Shown here: positions 44,901-51,770 of the stretch, one piece after another
How the letters are laid out: each line of letters begins with the position of its first letter
How positions within the stretch are numbered: the first letter of the stretch is position 1
Assembly: GCA_965204685.1 (NCBI GenBank)
Contig: OZ242004.1
Span: 3,286,001-3,350,000 of the forward strand
Origin: Bin87 sp965204685
Lineage (GTDB): Bacteria > Chloroflexota > Dehalococcoidia > Lucifugimonadales > UBA3495
Direction: 5' to 3'
DNA: 64,000 nucleotides
Notes under the pieces: generated by a model
Seen by the model: the letters and a program-made list of their open reading frames with translations, nothing else
Told to the model about the DNA's origin: nothing
Databases searched by the model: none
Made by a program: the position numbers and the translations under genes

Positions 44901-45384
44901 CTTCGTCGCGGAAGAGGAAGCGGCCCTGCGCGGCAAGCAGCCCCTGGCCAACGCGGGTTGGGGCGGCCTGCTGGTGATCATGTTTCTGGCTCTGGCCCTC
45001 GCCAGCGCGACCGGCATCGCACTGTACAGTTGGTTGGACACGCGGGAGCGTCAGACCGAGTTCGCCCTGTTGCGGACGCTGGGCAGCACTCGGGGCCAGT
45101 TGAACGGCGTGGTCTGGTTCAACCTCGCTATCGTCGTGATTGCGGGGGTGGCCGTCGGAACCTGGGCCGGCGCCCAGATCGGAGCCGCGCTGCTGCCCGT
45201 CCTGGAGGTCGCCGAGGGCGGCGTCCGAGCCACGCCTCCGCTGACCTTCGAGACGGACTGGCGGATGCTGGCGTTAGCCTACGCGGTGCTGGCCACGGTG
45301 AGCGTGGTCACCGTGATCTGGCTGGCCTTCGTAACCAGCCGGCTGGAGGTCCAGCGGGTCCTACGCGCCGGCGAGGGCGGATGA
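41965..45384 (+). CDS. FtsX-type giant ABC permease, second copy
   Basis: 1139 residues from the ATG at 41965. Same architecture as its neighbour: an N-terminal helix, a large outside domain, helices around 320-460 with LKSRGATTVQIGILTLVEGLLLAG (the FtsX repeat), the central AGARPARTPFIHRYYLDLLALVVIAF pattern shared with WLQRYYIDIIAMVVLAVL in the first copy, and a C-terminal set with FALLRTLGSTRGQLNGVVWFNL. Probably pairs with the first copy as a heterodimer that needs an ATPase encoded elsewhere; lipoprotein or lipid export is the general role of such proteins. Confidence 0.85.
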   Translation: MTAIINLGYVLARRRLMSSFRMELTVLLGVTLAVVLLSSAVVFNDLLAETALRRALADAESSDVNLWVRVFNDLDDPRTATPASDRYLTSRQFVAQRVLPPLGDAVGAVSFQVETATFYFTGRPNLDLPNDERPRGRMQYISGLRDGKAELVEGRWPGVAGDGGYDDSTGDTDEIVVEIVVDSLGLQFLDLELGEGFEIVPATGGEDQPSTRVVVVGVIEPVDLEDEYWYRRHKLLAYQDDDWTLVPLFTSEQALRQQIGRRYPGIYTSSAWFVQIDREGIPAKRVDELQRELQRVRRDVTNNLPNGSTSTGLIRILEDHEEQLLLARIPLFLMVFLVTGILAYYLTITAGMVIRARAGEIAMLKSRGATTVQIGILTLVEGLLLAGPALVAGALLSPLLARALGGLVFDAESVGAPVSLSWQAFGMGAAGAALAVIVLSLATLAAASKGIVEFRQSGARPARTPFIHRYYLDLLALVVIAFLWWQISSRGTVLTRSLGSRDLEIDFALLLGPALGLIALGLLVMRLFPLALGISARIVGPVGPGWLVQGLRRIARDPIAPGSLVALLMLATALGVVGSAFSATLNRSLDDRVRYDIGADIRVQHDNGRIARAFAGLSDVLPNSAEAMRTEGSLLTEGFGSQRVSVLAVDSPRLADVAWWRDDFANGNGLSDLMVQITPNSDAPDGLPLPEGTTALSLWAMTTQTGPFRREPLVGVTARLRDGSGRYYDVPLGDVRETRQWQMLEGSTELRLGRGGRPTSDADVPRLDVPPHTLINLQISGRTSGDRPGVLFVDGLTAHTDVGQVVVADLNTADGWSVIEDYVRPGLYSVETSRNVARPGTTGSAVFSWAPGGIGAPGLWPGQDAPPVKALVSPGILEATGAEVGEQISLGMSTFALPIKIEGVAEFFPTVDPREQPFVITDLGDFVEYANRHSRRIFGGSGEVWLDRDIAVGDLDHALTESRTAVSSMEGFGLAAGKAFVAEEEAALRGKQPLANAGWGGLLVIMFLALALASATGIALYSWLDTRERQTEFALLRTLGSTRGQLNGVVWFNLAIVVIAGVAVGTWAGAQIGAALLPVLEVAEGGVRATPPLTFETDWRMLALAYAVLATVSVVTVIWLAFVTSRLEVQRVLRAGEGG

Positions 45385-45401
45385 CGTCGGCGGGCCGGTG
45401 A

Positions 45402-45896
45402 TTACTGCCCGTTAGCCGCGCCGTCGCCGTTATGCCGCCGCAGTTCGGCGATGGCATTGGTCAACTCGGCAATCGTCGTCAGCATCATTTGCCGTTCCTC
45501 ACGTGATTCGCTCAGCAGCATTTCGATGCGTTCGTCAAAGCGCCGGCGCTCCTCGTCAAAGCGCCGACGTTCTTCGGCCAGTTGTTGCTGGGCTTCTTCC
45601 GTGCGCTGTCGCTCGCGGTTCAGCATGATGGCGTTGATACCTCCCGTCAGAGTGGTAGCTCCCAGCCAAGCCGCAGTGCAGCGTGACATGATGTCAGCGT
45701 TGATGAAGCTGGCGACCACATCCGGGTTGCATAACCCTTTGAGCGCATTATCAGCCGTGCAAGGGACTTTGGTAAAGTACCACACCAACCAGGTCAACCC
45801 GGCCAAAGCCGTTCCTAATAGCACCGGACCGCGCCAGAAATCGGCATCGTAGCCCAGCACATCCCAGAAGCGACGGATGGCTTGCGGTATGGTCAT
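45402..45896 (-). CDS. Membrane-anchored coiled-coil protein
   Basis: 164 residues. Two hydrophobic helices (about 22-42 and 72-95; the loop between them holds two Cys, CTADNALKGLCNP) precede a highly charged segment QLAEERRRFDEERRRFDERIEMLLSESREERQ (about 107-138), a coiled coil with an internal seven-residue repeat EERRRFD. No family recognised. It starts immediately before the CitE-like lyase stop, so it may be the second gene of that unit, but no functional link is evident. Confidence 0.6.
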   Translation of the reverse strand: MTIPQAIRRFWDVLGYDADFWRGPVLLGTALAGLTWLVWYFTKVPCTADNALKGLCNPDVVASFINADIMSRCTAAWLGATTLTGGINAIMLNRERQRTEEAQQQLAEERRRFDEERRRFDERIEMLLSESREERQMMLTTIAELTNAIAELRRHNGDGAANGQ

Positions 45897-46796
45897 TTAC
45901 ACCAACCCCAGGCTGCGGCACATTTCCAGCATGGCCTTGGCCGTTTCCTCGTGCGCCACGTCAACCATGTCGCCGGCATAGGTCACGGCCGCCGTGCCCT
46001 GACGACGGCTTTCCTCCATGGCGTCCAGCAACCCTTGCCAGAAAGCGATCTCCTCCGGCGTCGGCGTGAAGATCTCGTTGACGATGGGCACGTGCGAAGG
46101 GTGGATCAGGTGCATCCCGGTGTACCCTAGAGCCTTCAGATTGTTGGCCCAGTAACGCAGGCCCTCCAGGTCGCGGATATCGAACCAACCGCCGCTGATG
46201 GGCCACTGGATACCGGCCGCCCGACTGTCCATCAGGACCTTGCTGCGCAGGTACAGGGTTTCCGCTCCCTCTAGGGTCCAGCGATAGCCCACGCTGCGGG
46301 CGGTGTCGCCGCCCTTGCCGCCGCTGCCGCCCATGTGTGCCACTCGGTCCGACGCCATGGCGATCTCGTAGGCCATGCGGATTCCGGACGCAGTCTCCAG
46401 CCCCGGGTCGATGCAGACGGAGTTGAGTTCCATGCCGGCCTTACGCTCGAAATAACGCAGCAGCACGTCCGCTTCCACTACGTCCGCCGGCGTTTCGACC
46501 TTGGGCAGCAGGATTCCGTAAAGGCCGGGCCGGGTGACGGCTTCCAGGTCGAACCCGGTCAGCCCAGTTTCCAGCCGGTTCACCCTCACGAACAGGGTCT
46601 GGCCTCGTTCCGACAACTCGTCGATCATTTTGGCGACCAGCGGACGTGCCGCGTCCTTGTCGTACTCCGGCACCGAGTCCTCCAGGTCGAGGATCAACGC
46701 GTCCGGGCCGTACTGGGGCGCCTTGCGCATCCAGTCTTCCTTGTTGCCGGGCACGAACATGACGGAGCGCAGGGGCTTGGTGGTGATGCGGGGCAT
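45897..46796 (-). CDS. HpcH/HpaI (CitE-like) CoA-ester lyase
   Basis: 299 residues from the ATG at 46796. Begins MPRITTKPLRSVMFVPGN, with the substrate Arg (LRSVMFVPGN), the metal-binding LDLEDSVP (about 41-48), FVRVN and LLPKVE motifs, LETASGI (usually IETAxGI) for the metal Glu, and a GGDTARSV loop. Related lyases cleave or form malyl-CoA, citramalyl-CoA or methylmalyl-CoA, so a role with the CaiB and MaoC genes is plausible. Converges with nothing obvious; the coiled-coil gene follows directly. Confidence 0.88.
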   Translation of the reverse strand: MPRITTKPLRSVMFVPGNKEDWMRKAPQYGPDALILDLEDSVPEYDKDAARPLVAKMIDELSERGQTLFVRVNRLETGLTGFDLEAVTRPGLYGILLPKVETPADVVEADVLLRYFERKAGMELNSVCIDPGLETASGIRMAYEIAMASDRVAHMGGSGGKGGDTARSVGYRWTLEGAETLYLRSKVLMDSRAAGIQWPISGGWFDIRDLEGLRYWANNLKALGYTGMHLIHPSHVPIVNEIFTPTPEEIAFWQGLLDAMEESRRQGTAAVTYAGDMVDVAHEETAKAMLEMCRSLGLV

Positions 46797-46908
46797 GGTT
46801 GAGTTTCTCCTGAAACGACTGGGAGTCAGATTATTCTGGGATAGTTCCCGATGGGTAGGCTTGCCGCAGATTGCGGCAGGCAACATCTGGCAGGCTCATA
46901 AGGCGCTA

Positions 46909-48144
46909 CTAGATCACGCCGTTGTTCTTCAGTTCGGACAATCCATCCGCGTCTACGCCGCAAAGTGCCTTCAACACCTCGGCGTTGTGCATGCCCAGCG
47001 ACGGCGCGCCCGGAACATCGGGGAGCGGATTGCCGTCGAACAGCACTGGAAAGCCGGCGACCACCTCGTCAACTTCACCGCCAAAAGCAGCGTTTCGCAT
47101 GGGCCGCAGGGCACCCCGATCACGGAAATGGTCGTCAGCCAGGATTTCGGGTACGGTCCGCACCGGGGCGCACGGTACGTCGCCGGCGGACAGACAGTCC
47201 AGCGCCTCGGCCCGGGTCATGGCGCCGATGCGAGCCTGGACTTCAGCGCGGGCTTCCGCGGCGTTTTCCGACCTGACCTGGTAACGCGCAAACCTTTCGT
47301 CCTCGACTAGCTCCGGCATACCGATGGCGTTGCATAGCCGGCGCCATTGATCGTCGCTGGCAGCGGTGATGATGACGGCGCCGTCACTGGCGTGGTACTG
47401 GCCGGTGGGTCCGCTCCGGCTGTTGTTGCCGGTCCGCAACGGGATGCCCGCCGCCAGGTCCTCCTCCAGGTTCTCCATCAGCATCAACGACGCCAGGGTG
47501 TCCATCATCGACACGTCCAGGTAGCAGCCATTGCCGGTCTTGTCCTTCTCTCGCAACGCGGACAGGATGGCAGTAGAGGCAAACATCGGCGTCACCAGAT
47601 CGCCAATGTAGAACCCTACCCGCGTGGGCGGCCCGTCGGGTTCGCCGTTGATGTCCATCAGACCGCTCATGCCCTGGATCTGCGGGTCGTGGGCCGGCTG
47701 GTCTGCGTATGGGCCCGTCTGACCGTAACCGGAGATACTGGCGTAGATGACTCCCGGGTTCACTGCGGCCACATCCTGGTAGCCCAGGCCCAACCGGGTC
47801 ATGGAGCCGGGAGCCAGGTTCTCCAGCACTACGTCCGATTGCCGGGCCATGTCGAGGAACAGTTCTCGCCCACGCGGGTTCCTCAGGTCCAGGGTCACGC
47901 TCTTCACCCCCTGGCTGCGTTTCAAAAAGCGGGTGGCAATGTGCTTCTCGGTCCGCTGTTCGGAGTGGATGCCGTCGGGGCCGGCAAACGGCCCGTTTCC
48001 TCGCACCGGATCGCCCCGACCGGGAATCTCGATCTTGATCACCTCGGCCCCCAACCGCGCCAGCGTCATGCTGAGGAACGGCCCGGCGAGGAAAACGGTA
48101 ACGGCCAAAACGCGCAAGTCCGAAAGTGGCTGCATTCTTCCCAT
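46909..48144 (-). CDS. CaiB/BaiF family CoA-transferase, third copy
   Basis: 411 residues from the ATG at 48144 (48135 is also possible). MQPLSDLRVLAVTVFLAGPFLSMTLARLGAEVIKIE, VTLDLRNPRGRELFLDMARQSDVVLENLAPGSM (in parts) and MTRLGLGYQDVAAVNPGVIYASISGYG are the class III CoA-transferase marks; DVSMMDTLASLM is the conserved C-terminal part. Its neighbour, the CitE-like lyase at 45897, is about 110 bases downstream on the same strand, so CoA activation and lyase steps may be co-regulated. Confidence 0.92.
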   Translation of the reverse strand: MGRMQPLSDLRVLAVTVFLAGPFLSMTLARLGAEVIKIEIPGRGDPVRGNGPFAGPDGIHSEQRTEKHIATRFLKRSQGVKSVTLDLRNPRGRELFLDMARQSDVVLENLAPGSMTRLGLGYQDVAAVNPGVIYASISGYGQTGPYADQPAHDPQIQGMSGLMDINGEPDGPPTRVGFYIGDLVTPMFASTAILSALREKDKTGNGCYLDVSMMDTLASLMLMENLEEDLAAGIPLRTGNNSRSGPTGQYHASDGAVIITAASDDQWRRLCNAIGMPELVEDERFARYQVRSENAAEARAEVQARIGAMTRAEALDCLSAGDVPCAPVRTVPEILADDHFRDRGALRPMRNAAFGGEVDEVVAGFPVLFDGNPLPDVPGAPSLGMHNAEVLKALCGVDADGLSELKNNGVI

Positions 48145-48288
48145 CCGCCTATTCTAAGGTGTCCGTTGGCGGTTCATATTGTCCGTCCCAACGCGACGGG
48201 AGTGTACCACGGAGGCCCATCCGCACGGCGCGCACACTCGTAGGTGCAGGCAGCGCCCGAGATCAGACGAAGGACAAACACAAAAACC

Positions 48289-49695
48289 ATGCCAATGACA
48301 ACATCCATAACTGTCAATGACATTCATTCACAATTGAACCAAACCGAGGTAGCACAGGTCATTGCGCCCAATTCGATCGCGGAAGCTCAACAGGCAGTAA
48401 ACCAGGCGCAGGACGCCGGCCAGAGCCTGAGCATCGCCGCCGGACGCCACGCCATGGGCGGTCAGCAATTTCTGTCCGGCGGAGTCTTGCTTGACACCCA
48501 AGGACTGAACCGCATCGTCGGCCTGGACGCCGAGCGGGGCATCGCCACGGTGGAGGCCGGGATCATGTGGTCGAAACTGGTATGCGGTCTGCGCACAATG
48601 CAAGCGAACGCCGACCGGCGGTGGAGCGTCGTGCAGAAGCAGACCGGCGCGGACCGCCTCAGCGTCGGCGGAGCCCTGGCGGCCAACGGCCACGGGCGTG
48701 GGCTAACCTATCGGCCCATCGTCCAAGACGTCGATGCCTTCGAAATGATTGACGCCGACGGCAACCTGACCCGTTGCGACCGCAACCAGAATTCCGACCT
48801 GTTCCGCCTGGCCATCGGTGGGTACGGGTTGTTTGGCGTGATTACAACCGTCGACCTGCGCCTCATGCCAGCCCATCACGTCCGCCGGGTCGTGGAAGTT
48901 ACCACTATCGACAAGCTCAGGGACCTTTTCCAGCAGCGCATCGCCGACGGTTTCACCTACGGCGATTTCCAGTACCGCACCGACGGGAATTCGCAAGGGT
49001 TTCTCCGGGATGGCGTCCTTTCCTGTTATCAACCGGTGAGTGACGCCGAGGCCAGAGCCGCCCCACCGCCACAATACTTGCTCAACGAGACCGCCTGGCG
49101 GCAACTGTTGTACTGGTCCCATACCGACAAGGCCCGCGCCTTCGACGAATACGCCGGGTTTTACCGGAGCACCGACGGCCAGATTTACGACAGCGACACC
49201 TTCCAGTTGAGCCAGTACATCAACCACTACCACCAGGAACTTGACCAGCGGCTCAGCTGCGCGGTTCCGGGTTCGGAAACTATCACCGAGCTGTACGTGC
49301 CGTTGCCCGAATTACCCGGCTTCATGGCCGCGGCAGCCAAGGTCTTAAGGCGTCAAGAAGCCAATGTGATCTACGGAACCATACGCCTCATCGAGCGCGA
49401 TGACGAAACAACGCTCAACTGGGCCCGGCACCCGTACGCCTGCATCGTGGTGAACCTGCACGTGGACCACGACCCGGCCGGTATCCAGCGCGTCGCCCAC
49501 GCCCTGCGGACCCTCATCGACCTGGCCATCGAGCGAGACGGCAGCTATTTCCTCACCTACAACAAATTTGCCACCCCCGACCAGTTGGCGACCTGCTACC
49601 CTCAGTTTCCGGAGTTCGTATCTGCTAAGCAGCAATACGATCCCCACCACGTGTTCTCCAGCGACTGGTTCCGCGCGTATGCGGACAATCCCTGA
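48289..49695 (+). CDS. FAD-linked oxidase, aldonolactone-oxidase/BBE-like
   Basis: 468 residues from the ATG at 48289. The FAD_binding_4 domain runs from about 20 to 190, with QSLSIAAGRHAMGGQQ (about 45-60) as the FAD motif region, TVEAGIMWSKL, and a GALAANGHGRGLTYRPI segment. The AxxxxHxxGG-type motif carries a His that might be covalently linked to FAD. The C-terminal part with ATYNKF- and CYPQFPEFVSAKQQYDPHHVFSS resembles aldonolactone or sugar alcohol oxidases. Substrate unclear. Followed, with overlapping TGATG, by a membrane protein and then a cytochrome b-Mo fusion. Confidence 0.85.
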   Translation: MPMTTSITVNDIHSQLNQTEVAQVIAPNSIAEAQQAVNQAQDAGQSLSIAAGRHAMGGQQFLSGGVLLDTQGLNRIVGLDAERGIATVEAGIMWSKLVCGLRTMQANADRRWSVVQKQTGADRLSVGGALAANGHGRGLTYRPIVQDVDAFEMIDADGNLTRCDRNQNSDLFRLAIGGYGLFGVITTVDLRLMPAHHVRRVVEVTTIDKLRDLFQQRIADGFTYGDFQYRTDGNSQGFLRDGVLSCYQPVSDAEARAAPPPQYLLNETAWRQLLYWSHTDKARAFDEYAGFYRSTDGQIYDSDTFQLSQYINHYHQELDQRLSCAVPGSETITELYVPLPELPGFMAAAAKVLRRQEANVIYGTIRLIERDDETTLNWARHPYACIVVNLHVDHDPAGIQRVAHALRTLIDLAIERDGSYFLTYNKFATPDQLATCYPQFPEFVSAKQQYDPHHVFSSDWFRAYADNP

Positions 49696-50144
49696 TGCAT
49701 CCCACCACCAGATATGGCGTCCCGACGCTCGGCGCAGTGTCCATACTGTCGGTCGTGTTCCTCTTCCGCGTCGCCGGGCCGGTGATCCAGCGGTGGTTCC
49801 CGGTGAAGTTCCTGCCATCCTTTGAGACGTGGCAGGGCAGCGGTCTTCCCTACTCCGTTCTGCTGGCGTGCCAGGTCGCGAATCTGGCGCTGTTAACCTC
49901 CGCGATCAGAGGCATAGTCCGGCAGCGGCGGGTGTTGAGCGCGACGGCCAGCCGCTACGTGGTGGTCATCGGGTTCGCGTACTTCGCTGGCATGGCGTTG
50001 CGGTTGATCCTGGGTATAACGCTCTTTGACGACAGCCGCTGGTTCACGGCCTGGATTTCCACAGCGCTGCATCTGGATCTGGCGGCAATCGTGATCCTCC
50101 GGGGTTCGGACCAACTCCGCTGGTCTTTAACTATGCCGGCGTGA
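49695..50144 (+). CDS. Four-helix membrane protein
   Basis: 149 residues with about four helices, one each near 13-30, 48-70, 85-107 and 118-137. No family recognised, though its location between an FAD oxidase and a cytochrome b-type molybdoenzyme suggests a role in electron transfer. Its ATG overlaps the preceding stop (TGATG). Several Arg residues between helices follow the positive-inside rule. Confidence 0.65.
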   Translation: MHPTTRYGVPTLGAVSILSVVFLFRVAGPVIQRWFPVKFLPSFETWQGSGLPYSVLLACQVANLALLTSAIRGIVRQRRVLSATASRYVVVIGFAYFAGMALRLILGITLFDDSRWFTAWISTALHLDLAAIVILRGSDQLRWSLTMPA

Positions 50145-50151
50145 GGCTCGT

Positions 50152-51183
50152 ATGCGTTTCCCGTGGGCCAACACCGCACTGATCGCACTGGTCATCGCCG
50201 AGCTGCTGACCGGATATCTGGGCCTCACCCACTCGAACCCCGACTGGATCGGGGCCATGCACCTGCACCGCATCTTCGGGTTCGCCATCCTCGCGCTTTT
50301 CGTGTGGAAGTCGCGCAATATCCTGGGCTCGTTGCGTACCCGGAGCAACTGGCGCCGCTCCCTGAACTCAATGCTGTGGTCAATCGCGCTGCTGCTGGGA
50401 CTGCTGATAGTACTGGGCCTGGGGATGGCGTGGAGCCATCTCGGCCCCTACGACTGGATGGGTTTCTCCGGCACCACCATCCACATGAACCTGGCGTGGA
50501 TGCTGATACCCCTGCTGGTGTGGCACTCCTTCCGCCATCGCATCAGCCTGCGGACCCGCTACCTGATTGACCGACGCCACACTCTCCGGGTGATCGGACT
50601 GGCCATGGCCGGGTTCCTGGCGTGGCGGACTGCCGAATTGGCGGGGGTGTTGGCGAACGGTGCAGGAGCGCAACGCCGATTCACCGGCTCGTACCCGGAA
50701 AACGGTCCGGATTTTCCCGTGACCATGTGGCTGAACGACAAGGCGCCTGCCGTCGATGCCTCAACATGGCGCCTGAGCGTCGAAGGCCACGTGGAATCGC
50801 CGTACCAGATTGGGCTTGAAGAGTTCCAAACCTGGCGCGAAAGCCTCACTGCGACCCTGGACTGCACCGGGGGCTGGCACACCACCCGTCAGTGGGAGGG
50901 CATTCCCGTATCTTATCTACTCAATCGAGCGAAGCTCAAACCCGGCGCGGGCAGCATTACGATCCGGTCACGCACCGGATACTTCCGCAGGTATTCCCTG
51001 GCGGAAGCCGAACGCGCGCTCCTCGCCAGCCGGGTCGACGGTCAGCCGCTATCTGCCGGGCACGGCTTTCCGGCGCGCATGGTCGAACCGCACAAGCGCG
51101 GCTACGACTGGGTGAAATGGGTGGATTCGATCACCGTCAACCAAACGGGCAAGCTGTGGCAGCCGCCGCTCCCGCTGACCTGA
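50152..51183 (+). CDS. Cytochrome b-like membrane domain fused to sulfite-oxidase-type molybdopterin domain
   Basis: 343 residues. Residues 1-165 form about four helices with His37, His39, His111 and His125, placed as in b-heme domains. From about residue 180, TMWLNDKAPAVDASTWRLSVEGHVESPYQI begins the Mo domain, and SLTATLDCTGGWHTTRQWEG (about 231-250) has Cys238 at the position of the molybdenum ligand. The usual MsrP/YedY pair here is one protein. Possible role: methionine sulfoxide or another S- or N-oxide reduction or oxidation, linked to quinones. Confidence 0.85.
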   Translation: MRFPWANTALIALVIAELLTGYLGLTHSNPDWIGAMHLHRIFGFAILALFVWKSRNILGSLRTRSNWRRSLNSMLWSIALLLGLLIVLGLGMAWSHLGPYDWMGFSGTTIHMNLAWMLIPLLVWHSFRHRISLRTRYLIDRRHTLRVIGLAMAGFLAWRTAELAGVLANGAGAQRRFTGSYPENGPDFPVTMWLNDKAPAVDASTWRLSVEGHVESPYQIGLEEFQTWRESLTATLDCTGGWHTTRQWEGIPVSYLLNRAKLKPGAGSITIRSRTGYFRRYSLAEAERALLASRVDGQPLSAGHGFPARMVEPHKRGYDWVKWVDSITVNQTGKLWQPPLPLT

Positions 51184-51197
51184 ACCAACCGCCCGAA

Positions 51198-51539
51198 TCA
51201 GGGCGCAGCGTCGGTCGCGGGAGATCGCTGCGAACCGCCGTTCTCCAGACGCTGGATACGCTCCTGCAGGCCACGGATTATCGGCTCCAATTCGGCTCGC
51301 ACCTCGTCGCGGCCCTCCTCTCGGCCCTCCTCGCGACCATCTTCCCTGGCGATGGCGATGCGCTTTTTTGCCAGAAACACAAAACTTCCCTCAATAACAG
51401 CAGTCAGCGAAATCGCCAACGCAACGGCGTCATCGGCGAATGAGCCGGCGTTATCGAAAGTATGCCACCAGGCGAACCACGGCGTTTCGCCGTTGACCAC
51501 GACACCATCCCAGACTGCCGCTGCCAGCCTTGCCAGCAT
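51198..51539 (-). CDS. Small protein with one or two membrane helices and a coiled coil
   Basis: 113 residues from the ATG at 51539. A hydrophobic stretch (about 38-56) precedes a run REDGREEGREEGRDEVRAELE (about 65-85), a charged helix with an internal EEGR repeat. The frame is open above 51539 through a further hydrophobic segment (LRAWFAEILLIFAILM) as far as a TGA near 51616, without ATG, GTG or TTG, so the start may be lost or non-standard. No function recognised. Confidence 0.5.
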   Translation of the reverse strand: MLARLAAAVWDGVVVNGETPWFAWWHTFDNAGSFADDAVALAISLTAVIEGSFVFLAKKRIAIAREDGREEGREEGRDEVRAELEPIIRGLQERIQRLENGGSQRSPATDAAP

Positions 51540-51706
51540 AAGTATAGCGAAAATGAGCAGGATTTCCGCAAACCATGCCCGAAGCGCGGTGTAACGGCCA
51601 GAGATTCGATCACGTAGTCAAAAATGACGTCCAATGTCGAACCGCTCTCCCAACCTGCGTCGCGTTCGCGTAGCGCAGCGGTGTGGAATCTACCAAAACT
51701 CCGGGG

Positions 51707-51736
51707 TTGGGGCCATCGCGGAGCCTGTGCTAAAAT
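51707..51736 (+). promoter_or_regulatory. Promoter of the molybdopterin subunit gene
   Basis: TTGGGG (51707-51712), 18 bases, then TGTGC plus TAAAAT (51726-51736), an extended -10 box. Predicted start near 51743, 28 bases before the ATG at 51771. Confidence 0.5.
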
Positions 51737-51770
51737 CGGCCGGCAATTACTACCAGCAGCGAGGCGACCT

